Part shown: in pieces, positions 39,301 to 51,300 of the stretch
Position numbering within the stretch: position 1 is the stretch's first letter
Layout: the number at the start of each line of letters is the position of its first letter
Assembly: GCA_028564705.1 (NCBI GenBank)
Contig: JAPXFQ010001794.1
Span: forward strand, 1-64,000
From: Apricaphanius iberus
Taxonomy: Eukaryota > Chordata > Actinopteri > Cyprinodontiformes > Aphaniidae
Reading direction: 5' to 3'
DNA: 64,000 bases
Program-made: the position numbers and the translations under genes
The notes under the pieces: model-generated
Seen by the model: only the letters and a program-made list of their open reading frames with translations
Databases searched by the model: none
Told to the model about the DNA's origin: nothing

Positions 39301-42300
39301 CTTCTACAAGCCCAGTTCCTAACCCTTACCTTTTAGTAACCAGGTTACTCATAGTTGGGTTCTACTAGCCCAGTAACTTAAAATTGGTTAAAGATTAATT
39401 AAAATTACTAAACAGTTAGCTAGTCACTAAATGTAAGCTTCTATTAGATGAGTTACTAGCGCTTAGCTTTTATCAGAGGAGCTACTTAGTTAGCTTCTAT
39501 CAGAGGAGCTACTTAGTTAGCTTCTATCAGAGGAGCTACTTAGTTAGCTTCTATCAGAGGAGCTACTTAGTTAGCTTCTATCAGAGGAGCTACTTAGTTA
39601 GCTTCTATCAGAGGAGCTACTTAGTTAGCTTCTATCAGAGGAGCTACTTAGTTAGCTTCTATCAGAGGAGCTACTTAGTTAGCTTCTATCAGAGGAGCTA
39701 CTTAGTTAGCTTCTATCAGAGGAGCTACTTAGTTAGCTTCTATCAGAGGAGCTACTTAGTTAGCTTCTATCAGAGGAGCTACTTAGTTAGCTTCTAATAG
39801 AGGAGCTACTTAGTTAGCTTCTATCAGAGGAGCTACTTAGTTAGCTTCTAATAGAGGAGCTACTTAGTTAGCTTCTAATAGAGGAGCTACTTAGTTAGCT
39901 TCTAATAGAGGAGCTACTTAGTTAGCTTCTAATAGAGGAGCTACTTAGTTAGCTTCTAATAGAGGAGCTACTTAGTTAGCTTCTATTAGATGAGCTACTT
40001 AGTTAGCTTCTATTAGATGAGCTACTTAGTTAGCTTCTTTTAGATGAGCTACTTAGTTAGCTTCTTTTAGATGAGCTACTTAGTTAGCTTCTATTAGATG
40101 AGCTACTTAGTTAGCTTCTATTAGATGAGCTACTTAGTTAGCTTCTATTAGATGAGCTACTTAGTTAGCTTCTATTAGATGAGCTACTTAGTTAGCTTCT
40201 ATTAGATGAGCTACTTAGTTAGCTTCTATTAGATGAGCTACTTAGTTAGCTTCTATTAGATGAGCTACTTAGTTGGCTTCTATTAGAGGAGTTACTTTCA
40301 GTTAGCTTCGACTAGCTGATTCTAGCTCAGTTTCTAACAGTTAGCTTCTACTAGCCGAGTTACCAACAGTTAGCTTCTATGTGATGAGCTACTTTCAGTT
40401 AGCTTCTACTAGCAGAATTACTGAGAGTTAGCTTCTACTAGCCTAGTTACCAACAGTTAGCTCTATGTGATAAGTTACTAACAGTTAACTTTCATTAGAT
40501 GATTACCTTTTAGTAACCAGGTTATTCATAGTTGGGTTCTACTAGCCCAGTAACTTAAAATTGGTTAAAGATTCATTAAAATTATTAAACAGTTAGCTAG
40601 TCACTAACAGTTAGCTTCTATTAGATTTAATAGCAGCTTCTACTAGATGAGTTACTAGCGCTTAGCTTCTATTAGAGGACCTACTTAGTTAGCTTCAGTT
40701 AGAGGAGCTACTTAGTTAGCTTCAGTTAGAGGAGCTACTTAGTTAGCTTCAGTTAGAGGAGCTACTTAGTTAGCTTCAATTAGAGGAGCTACTTAGTTAG
40801 CTTCAATTAGAGGAGCTACTTAGTTAGCTTCAATTAGAGGAGCTACTTAGTTAGCTTCAATTAGAGGAGCTACTTAGTTAGCTTCAATTAGGAGCTACTT
40901 AGTTAGCTTCAATTAGAGGAGCTACTTAGTTAGCTTCAATTAGAGGAGCTACTTAGTTAGCTTCTATTAGAGGAGCTACTTAGTTAGCTTCTATTAGAGG
41001 AGCTACTTAGTTAGCTTCAATTAGAGGAGCTACTTAGTTAGCTTCAATTAGAGGAGCTACTTAGTTAGCTTCAATTAGAGGAGCTACTTAGTTAGCTTCA
41101 ATTAGAGGAGCTACTTAGTTAGCTTCTAATAGAGGAGCTACTTAGTTAGCTTCTATTAGAGGAGCTACTTAGTTAGCTTCTATTAGATGAGCTACTTAGT
41201 TAGCTTCTATTAGATGAGCTACTTAGTTAGCTTCTATTAGATGAGCTACTTAGTTAGCTTCTATTAGATGAGCTACTTAGTTAGCTTCTATTAGATGAGC
41301 TACTTAGTTAGCTTCTATTAGATGAGCTACTTAGTTAGCTTCTATTAGATGAGCTACTTTCAGTTAGCTTCGACTAGCTGAGTCTAGCTGAGTTACTAAC
41401 AGTTAGCTTCTACTAGCCGAGTTACAAACAGTTAGCTTCTACTAGCAGAGTTACTAACAGTTAGCTTCTATGTGATGAGTTACTAACAGTTAACTTTCAT
41501 TAGATGAGTTACTATTAGTTAGTAACTTCTCTAATGGAAGCTATCTATTAGGTACTATTACACAAGTTACTAATAGTTAGCTTCTACTAGCAGAGTTTCT
41601 AACAGTAAGGTTCTATTAGACAAGTTACTAATAGCTATTTCCTTTCTGTGGCTGATGCAGGCAGTGAAGGCTGGAGAATATGTTCATGTGCAGCATGTAT
41701 ATGCAGCTCAGACAGACCAACCATATTTTAAAAAGAACCCGTATTGGTCAGTAAACTAGACGTTTATGGGGTACATAAGAACTTTAGCAAGGCATCTAGT
41801 AGCAAACCCCAGTTCCATCATGTTGGTGAGCTCAAACCCAGCAACCTTCTTACCAGCTTTGCAGCATCTACCCCAGAAGAGGAACCAGAACCTACCCTCA
41901 GGAAAGAACCAGTCAGCATGCTGGATGATGGGCTCGATGATGGCCACCACATGGACAGAGGTAGCTGCAGCCATCTCAGCCAGACTCCTGGAAGCGTAGG
42001 TAAACGTGAAGCCAAACTAGAAGCAGACTGAACTGTGTGACTGTAGAAGCGGCTCTCACCCCTCCGTCTTGGCCCACAGCAGGTTGGGTCCCAGGACGAT
42101 TGAAATATTGCTGGGGGTCATTTTGTTGACCTCGCTGTCCTGAGCTAGTCTGGCTAAGAACTTCACCAGATACCTGCAGGGTAACATCAGGTGTGTGTAT
42201 TAAAGCGGAAACAGAGAGTGGTAATACTAAGAGCAGGACGTTGAGGTAATGAACCTGAAGTTGTTCTTGTTGTTCTTTGGTAGCTTATCGCATACGAGCC

Positions 42301-45300
42301 AAAGAGCCTGCAGCCGTTTGTCTGGTTCTGACACGCTGGAACCAGAAAGTATGTCCAATATTAGTCTCAGATCCTGAAATGTGTCGGATTCATGCAGAGG
42401 GGAGGGTTGCACTGCAAAGATTGTCCATCTAACCAAGTCAAAAAATCTTTTTTTTTTTTAGCTAAGAGGTATTTCTTACTTTATATCTTATTCTTACCAA
42501 GCTTGGCTATAATCAAGTACTTTAAGGGTTAAGGCAGTCTAAAGCTTATCTCAAGGAAATTTCAATCAAACGCAACTGGACTTGGTAATTTGTTACCGTA
42601 AAATTTGTTACCGTAAAATTACCAAGTCCAGTTGCGTTTGATTGGAATTGAAATTTCCTTGAGATAACCATAACCTGGATGAATGAGAATATTCACAGGC
42701 TCAGTCTAAAGCTTCTTAAATTAAGGGAAATAATCTACAAATATAGTGAAAACAATTTCACCTGGTAAGAATTCTAGAAATAAGATGACTCAAAATAAGA
42801 TATCAAATACTTTTTAGCTGGATATATGATTTATTAATTTGGTTATAGGATGGGGGGGGGGTTCTTGCCTGGAGGCCTGGATCCATTCATCATAAAGCTG
42901 GTAGGTCATCAGAGGCTCGGGGAGTTCCCGCAGGTACGACTTCAGAGCGCCTGATTAAAAAACAGAAAACAACGTTGGATTTTAACACTTTTAAAGTCTG
43001 AACACGGCGCCTTGCAAAGGTACTCTAACCTGTTTGACTTTTTTACTTCTCATGTAACAAACAACATGACATATGAGTTCCAGACAGTTTTAGATGATTG
43101 AAGAGATTCTAGAACGACGTTTTTTCAGAAATTCTCAGTTAGGTGAGAATCTAATGACCCTGCTCTGATATAAACCATCCCAGAATATATCTGGCTGGAT
43201 GTTCAGGGTGGCGACGCTCCCCAGCAGGCTCAGCTCTTCACATTCAGTTTCAACTTTCCACAGCATGATACTGCCACCGCCATGTTTCAATGTGCTGATT
43301 GGGTGTTTTGGGTCATGTGCAGAGGTAACTAAAGGTTACATTTCTGGGTTCCAGTGCAGTGAGCTGCTACTGGGTGATGCTGTGAGCAGTTTGGGACGTA
43401 CCAGCGACAGCGTGGGGGTCGGAGTAGAACTCCTCCAGCTGTGAAGTGGAACAGTCCAGCGCTGCCTTCAGCTTCTTCAGCTTGGAGGCTCCGGCTGCGA
43501 TCCTGAACAGACCCTGAAACAGCCAGAGAGGATAAAGGACACAGGCACGCATTGAGGTTCTGAACAGTGCAGTACAGACGTTAGGTGGGGAGTCACAGAT
43601 CAGCTCATAATAATCAGGGAGCAGCTGCAGGAACAGGAAACGCAGCGCGTAGCTAACCGCTGACACTGGGACCAACTGTGATTTATGGACAGGAGCTCAG
43701 TCTATTGTTTTCTAAATCTGACTCAGGGAGGAGACGTCTCGGACATTCATTCGTCTTCTCTGCAACAGGAACTCAGGTTCTGGTCAGGCCCTGAACTCAA
43801 CCACTCTGATCGAAAGCAGACTTGCTTTTAAACGTTACGCAGACCAATAAAAGTCAACTCAAAGATTAAAGATCAACTCTGCATAAAACTAAAGCTGCAC
43901 AATATATCGCATCAGAGTGGTGATTGCAGCATCGGAACCAGGGTTGGATGTTAATGGGTTCAGCTTCTAGCACTGGTGTTACAGAAGTTACTGGTTTTAT
44001 AGCATGAACCAGAACAGACTGTGGAACATGGTCTATTAGTTTGCCTGAACTAAACTGGTGAGAGAAGGGAACTGGAACATTACGTTTTCAGATCCATAAT
44101 TTTAGCTTTAAAAGGTCTTTGATGCCCAGTTGTAATTTGACATTTTGTACATTTACTGAGATATGTTAAGACAAAATTAATATTATATCAAGTGTCATAT
44201 TTTGTAACGCTTGGAATACATTCTCGAAGATCTGTAGATGTTCCTAGACACCAAGAATATGCATTTTAACCGTATTAATATGGAGCAACTCTTCATTTAC
44301 GTTTATGTCTTTTATACTTTTTTTACAACTCAAAATCATGTCAGGGCTTAGCAGGTTAATCAAACAATAATTGTGGTTGACAAATTAAGCTTTTGAGGAA
44401 AAACGCAATAGGAAGAGGTTAAATATAGCACACATTTTAAGATGCAGATATGAAAATTCAAGTCATTTAATGTATTATTCCCAAATTCAATGCTTTGAAG
44501 GCTTTTTAGGACCCTGTAGAAATCCTGGTAGACTGATGGATCTGCATGCCGACCACAGACCAGACGGAAACGAACCGTTAAAAGCACCAGCAGCCGGATC
44601 CAGCTAGAAACATTCAGCCCGTCTGCTGATAGAGAACAGGCTCACCTCCTCCTTCATGCCGGTCTCTAGAAGCATCATGACGCAGGCCTCTATCGGTACA
44701 GCAATCTCTCTTCCACTCCTCTTCAGGTGATCATCCAAAGCTGTTCCAAACGCAGGTTTTTCCATGCAGGAATCTGGGCAGAAATATTATTCTGGGTCAA
44801 TAACTCTCCTTACAGTCCCATGCTTTCCCCAAACGGATCCTCTAACCAGCAGTCAGAGGAGACTCTAAAGACCATCGGCGTGTTTACAGCTGTGGGTGAA
44901 TAAGAGAGCGACATAAAGAGCACACAGATCGTTTTACTTTAGGCTGAGGTTGGTGTGTGCTTCTGTGTGGAGTGTGTTAGTCATGGCTCTGCTCTGGTTA
45001 AGACCACATTTGTTTAGTGCGAAAAGAAAGCAACCAGCCACTACGTTCTGCGGAGCGAAGAAACACAAACTAAATCTAAATGGTTACGATTTAAGAACCT
45101 GGAGTAGAAGATTTTTTCCAGTCCAACCTAAGATGGTAAAATCTGGACCAGAACAGCCCTACAGTTTGGTGTTTCATGCATGGTGATGGTACAAACCCAA
45201 ACCAGAAACAGTGGAGACAGTTTGGAAAACGCAAATAAAGAAGAAAGTGGAAACGTCTGGGACGGACATCAATAAAATTTAATTCAAGAGGAACACATTA

Positions 45301-48300
45301 TATAATGTGCTGTTTATGTTTTTTTCATGTAATGCAGGTCAATGAAAATTTAAGAAAGTATGGTTTTCAGTTAGATTTTACTTAAAGTGACGGTGTGTAG
45401 TTTTTGCAGTACATCTTTGAAAATAGCCATTTAAATATTATGTAACAATAATTACGTAAAGCACATTAATTGCAAAATATTGGCGATATTGTAAAATATG
45501 ACTCTAAAAATCAGTTTTATAATACATAGGCGTGGGTCCTCTTTTTAGGGGAAAGCCATATTAGATGACGTCTTTACTTCTACAAGAACCTGGATGGACA
45601 AAGCGCACGGAACAAGCCCGCTATTAAAACATTGATTTCCCCTCAAAATGCAAAAAAGTTTCTCCATAAATACATTTTTACCTCTTGGCTAGTTCCAAGC
45701 GATGAAAGAGAGACTGATGTGCTCGTCATGTTGTTGCAAATAGATCATTCTCAGGGAAAACAGAACTAGTTGGACCTCCGTTGTTGAGTTTCTTACTCCA
45801 AGACACAGATACCGCATGATTGTGATAATTTAGGTATGCACTGCCCCCTACTGGCCGAAAATTACACACTGTGCCTTTAAGTATACGGCTCCAACCTTTT
45901 CTGACGTTTACATACGTCCTACCTTGCTGAGCCCTGATGGTGGGTAGCACAGCCTCCAGAACAGTGAGAGACTTCCTGTGGTAATCAGCCTGAGCCTCTA
46001 AGAGCTGCAGAGACACAGAGGAGCTTAGCGAACAATATGGCGGCCAGTCGGGTCTCTGCTCTGTGCTGCAGCATGAACTCACCGTAACAAAGTAGTGGGC
46101 GTAGTCGCCTTCTTTAGAGAAGAAGCTGTACATGTCTGCAGCCAGCTGATCCTGTTGCATCAGGAGGGACAGAGACTCATGGTTACATCCACTTAACAAG
46201 TCGTATGATTAATGTGACTGAAAGTATATTACAAAAACATGACACAATTATATTATATCCTTATTGGCAACATCATCTGATTATATTATATCAATAACCG
46301 GTGCAGATATAAACAGGAGAAATAAAATCGAGCGCTTACACACACACACACACACACACACAGGGAACGTCTCCAGCTTGTTTTACTGGAACCACAGAAG
46401 CCATGAAAATGATTGAGCAAGGCAGCATCATCATAGGGATTCTAACCTGCTTCTACCGTCTTCGTGGGGTGATAATGGAGTTGTGTTTCCATGGTTACCT
46501 TGCAGAGCTCCACCTTGTTCATGGCCTCGTCCACCTCCTCCTTCAGCAGGTCGGCCTTGGCCGTCAGCGCCTGGGTGTTTGTTCCTGAGATGATCGACTT
46601 GGTCGCCTGCAGCCACCTGAAGCCAGAGGTCAGAGGTCACAGATCCACGAACGTGGAGGCGTTTTCAGAGTGACAGGAAGGTGGAGACGGACCTGGCTCT
46701 GGCAGAATCGTAGTCCAGAACCAACTTGGCCAGCTGCTTCCTCTGCTTCAGGATGTTGGGAATTTCTACCTGTAACCCAAGAGGTTAAAGGTCAGCCGGC
46801 CTTCCTTCCCTTAGGATGGTTCTAATAAAGCCCGGTTCTGACCTCTGCCAGCTGGCTGAGCGGGTCCAGAACGTCCTTCTCCATCTGCAGCTCGTGCTGC
46901 ATCAGCTCCGTGGCCAGACGGTTCTCCACCTCTCCACATACCTCCATCATCTTCCTGTCGGCACAGAGACGGACAGCGGCTGGATCAGAACCGGGTCGGT
47001 GTGACGGAAACCCGAACAGAAACCCAACAGAGCACAGAGGCTGGGTGGGATCTGACTTCTGCTCCGATTGTTTCATTAACTTGTTCGGCACTTTGCTTAA
47101 ATCGTCGGACTACGTTGAACAAACGAATTGAAAAATCGATTCTGAAATGATTGTTATAAAAATTTAAAATCGATTCACAAGTTCAAAAATCGGTTTAACT
47201 GTTTAATTGTTTAATTGTCTGGTAGAATTTATTCTCCCACAGATCTGATAGTTCTTCTTTAAGAAGCCCTCCTGTTCTCCACTCATTACCTCTAATAACT
47301 GCACCTGTTTGAACGCGTTACCTGTATAAAACACACCTGTCCACACACTAAAACTAACTCCAACCTCTCCACAATGACCAAGACCAGAGAGCTGTGTGAG
47401 AACATCAGAGATAAAAAGGCTGGGATGGGCTGCAGGACAATAGGCAAGCAGCTTGGTGAGAAGGAAACAACTGTTGGTGCAATAATTAGAAAATGGAGGA
47501 AGTTCAAGACGACGGCCTGGAGCTCCATGAAAGATCTCTGCTGGTGGGGAATCAATGATCATGATGAGCCCAGAACTACACAGCAGGACCTGGTCAATGA
47601 CCTGGATAGAGCTGGGACCTCAGTCTGAAAGAAAAACATCAGTAACACTCTGTAGTCATGGATTAAAATCCTGCAGCGCATGAAAGGTCCCCCTGCTCAA
47701 GCAGAGCATCTCAAAGTTTACCAATCAGCACCTGGATGATCCAGAAGAGGAATGGGACACCAGAAACACATCACCATGGTAACTAAGGAGTGGCTCCATA
47801 GGAAGCATTGGAAGGTTCTGGAGGTGTTCGAGCCAGTCTGCAGACGTGGATCCAATAGAAAACCTTTGTTACCCAGCAACAGCCCAGAAGCCTGAAGGTT
47901 CTGGAGAAGATCTGTAAGGAGGAATGGGCCAAAATCCCTGCTGCAGTGTGAGAAAAGCTGCTGAAGAACTACAGGAAACGTCTGACCTCTGTAACTGCTA
48001 ACAAAGGTTTCACTGGTTTAGCACCAGAGTACATTAGAGATCTGCTATCATGGTACAAACCATCCAGACCAATCAGGTCCTCCAGCTCTAGTTTACTGAT
48101 CGTCTCTAGAACCAGAACCAAACATGGAGAAGAAGCTTTTAGTTTCTATACTCCTCATATCTGGAACAAACTACCGGGAGAAGCGAAGCTGCAGAGACGC
48201 TGAACTCTATTAAATCTAAAATTAAAACGTACATATTTAGACTCGCTTATGAGTAACTGTTTTTACTTGTTTTTTGCAAGATCAGTTATCAGTTAGTGTT

Positions 48301-51300
48301 TTTTCTTACATTGTTGTATTGTCTTGATTATCGTTTTATTGTAATTGCTTTCTTGTATTTTGATCATCAAATTAATTTATGCTGGGTTCTAATTTTTAAT
48401 CATGTAAAGAACCTTGAATTGCTTTGTGTTCAACGTGTGCTATACAAATAAACTTGCCTTGCATATACCAAATATTGAGTTCTGTGTCGGATGGATCAAA
48501 AACTTAAGTCATAGAATACAATTGAAATTATTTAAAAAACATCCACATTAGTTTTAGATTCTGTCCCCAACACTTTAAGAGTAGCTTTGATACAAACTAC
48601 AGAACATTACATGTTTTGGAAGCAGGAAAACAAAAACAAAAAACAGCAGCGGATCTAATACTTGTTCTCCCTACTGTACCGTCTTATTCATGGTATCGTG
48701 ATATATTTCATATCGTCGCCTTTGTATCAAGATACATGTCTATCGGCAAATCATTGCCAATAGACATCAATATAATTCACTACGGATGCAGCAATGCCAC
48801 TGTTTTCAAACCAATACGTTGATCAGAGTACTTACCAATACCAAGTACTAATGCTGATATTTTTACCACACAGAAAATGCAATGAATTGGAAGAAGAGTT
48901 TAATTTTTTCTCTCCTTACAACAAATAATGGCGAATTAGGTAAAAACAATAATAAAAATGACCACAAAGCTAAAATTTTAATTGAAAAATAAACATTTTT
49001 AATGAAATTCTTGCAGTTTCGACATTTTAAGTATCGGTTCATGGAGCCAGTTAACTAACCAGTACAAGGAAAATTAGAAGGATATGGGCCCCGATACCAG
49101 ACACCAGTATAGGTGTGTCCCTATAATTCACCGTCATTCGTTGTAACAAGCAGAGAAGAAAAGAAAAGCCGTCTTCCAATTCATGGCATTTTCTGTGTGG
49201 TAGAAGTATCGGTAACTTATCGCTTTGAATAAAGTTGGTATCGTTGCATCCCTGAAAAAATATTTTATGAAAAATAATCAAAATAAATTAAATATGTTGG
49301 ATGTAAATACATTAGTAAATTAGATGTATAATTCAGAGCAGAAGACACTTAAACCAGTGTTCCTGATGAGAAAATGAGAGCTGTGGTTGTTGTTCTGCAG
49401 GAAGTGCGACCGATCCGTCCGTCTCAGACTCACCCTATCAACGAGTCTTCTCCCAGCTGGGTTCCTCCCTCCACCATAGCCTGGGACAGAGCGGTGAGAG
49501 GAAGCTTCTTCTGTGGGGAGCAGGAGGCCAAACAACAGATCAGCATTACAGCAGAAATCACAACAATCTCTGAGCTTTAATGGAAGTTCATCAAGATGTT
49601 CCAGTGAACAGGTCAACCAGAGGAAGAGAACAAAGGTTGGGAATGAGATTTAAGGTGTGATGGAGACCTGGACGGTCCAGAAAAGGTGTTGTTCTGATCC
49701 AGAGCTTCATGCATGAGGTGGGAAACGGAGATGATGAGAGAGTGTTTTTACCTGACCGTTTCCTGCATAGAGGCGTGGGACAGACTGTGGTGCGTGTTGG
49801 GACGGAGTCGCATCAGAAAACAGAAACAGAACAGACGTCATGGAGCGTTCTGCTGACGCTACCGACTCATTTTACACATTTCTACCAGGAACCGTAAGGA
49901 AGCTGATCTAAGACAGGATATCAACCCCTGACCCAGAGAAAGGCCTCCGAGGGGGGATGGACCTACATGTCTCTTCTCTGCTTCTGCACCGACGTGTCCC
50001 TGCAGACAGGACACCATCCTCTTGTGCGTGTTGTGGGAGACGACTCGCACCAGCTCCATGCGCCGCTCGATCTGTCAGCAACGACCAAACAAGGACAAAC
50101 TTTACAATCTACAAGCTTCACTTCATCCATGTCTGGTTGGGAGTTTATGTTATATATCCACACAATGAACACGTAGAAATTAAAACCTGACAGCTGTGGC
50201 CCACATCTGCCTTCAGATCCTTTAACAGTTCAACGTTCAGGAAGAGAAAACTAAATGACTGCCTGAGTCTGAATGAAGTCGCATCAAACTGTTACACTCT
50301 TAATTGAGCAAAAAGACCAGATAATGTTGTAAAAAAACTAATTTCTCTGCATGTAAATGACCTCTCTGTAGAGCAGCACCGATGCGTCGGCTCATCGAGC
50401 GAAACCCCGTATCGGTGCGTGTATCGCTTAAAGAAATCGGTCGCATGACCGATACAGCTGCTGTGTAATCTGTCACAGAAGCACTGACCTGTGTTTAAAA
50501 GCAGGAGCGTCTACAGCTTTCAGCTGGTTCCTTCTCTGCCAAGACGTTACTTTTTGAACCAGACTAATTCCCAGAAAGCCAACATCATGGAGCCAGAAAT
50601 AAAACTCAAGCTTTCTGACGTGTGGGATCATTTTGATCTTATATCAGCAAATAAAGTATTCGATTTTATTTCCTCTCTTAATCCTGTTTCTCTCAGTTTC
50701 TGCTTAATTTGATCCAAATTTCAGTCCATTTCAAAATAAAATTTGCATTTTCTGCAGTTTAAATGCCACATTTGTTCCACTGAACTGCTGAGACGTCAGA
50801 GAGACAAACATGAACATCTGGAGGTCACAAATGCAAATCTACTGAAATTATAAAACTTATTCATGGTCACTTTATTCACAGTGAAGACATATTTTATTTC
50901 TTTTTCTGAATATCAAGCTACCAGTAAGCATGAGTTGAACCAGGCATTTAAGGACTCCCAACCTCTCAGCATTGTAGAAAGAGCGGGATTAAGGGAACGC
51001 TTTCAGGCTCCAAAACCATCATATATTTTGCCAATCAGAAAGTTATTGTACATCTGTCCCTGCAAGAATTTGTTTTCCAAAACGGGAGAAATTGTTTAAA
51101 AAAAAAATAATAATTGCAAAGAGCTTGGAAAAACACCCAAGCCTGTATTTAAAAAGTGCCTCATATACAATTCATAATCAACATCATTTCGCTTTTTAAA
51201 AAGATGTGACACAGTTACTTGATGCCTTATATATTTTAAACATATTAAACGTTAAAATATTAAATTATGCAGTGTACAGTATGGAATACAATTACATAAA

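Noticed and set aside
39330..41640. CRISPR-like regular repeats
   Set aside because: Head-to-tail 27-bp units without unique spacers, in vertebrate DNA. It is a minisatellite. The same applies to the other arrays.
44950..45186. 78-codon plus-strand frame with hydrophobic start
   Set aside because: No recognised domain, lies in an arhgap17 intron antisense to the gene, no splice or repeat-protein match.
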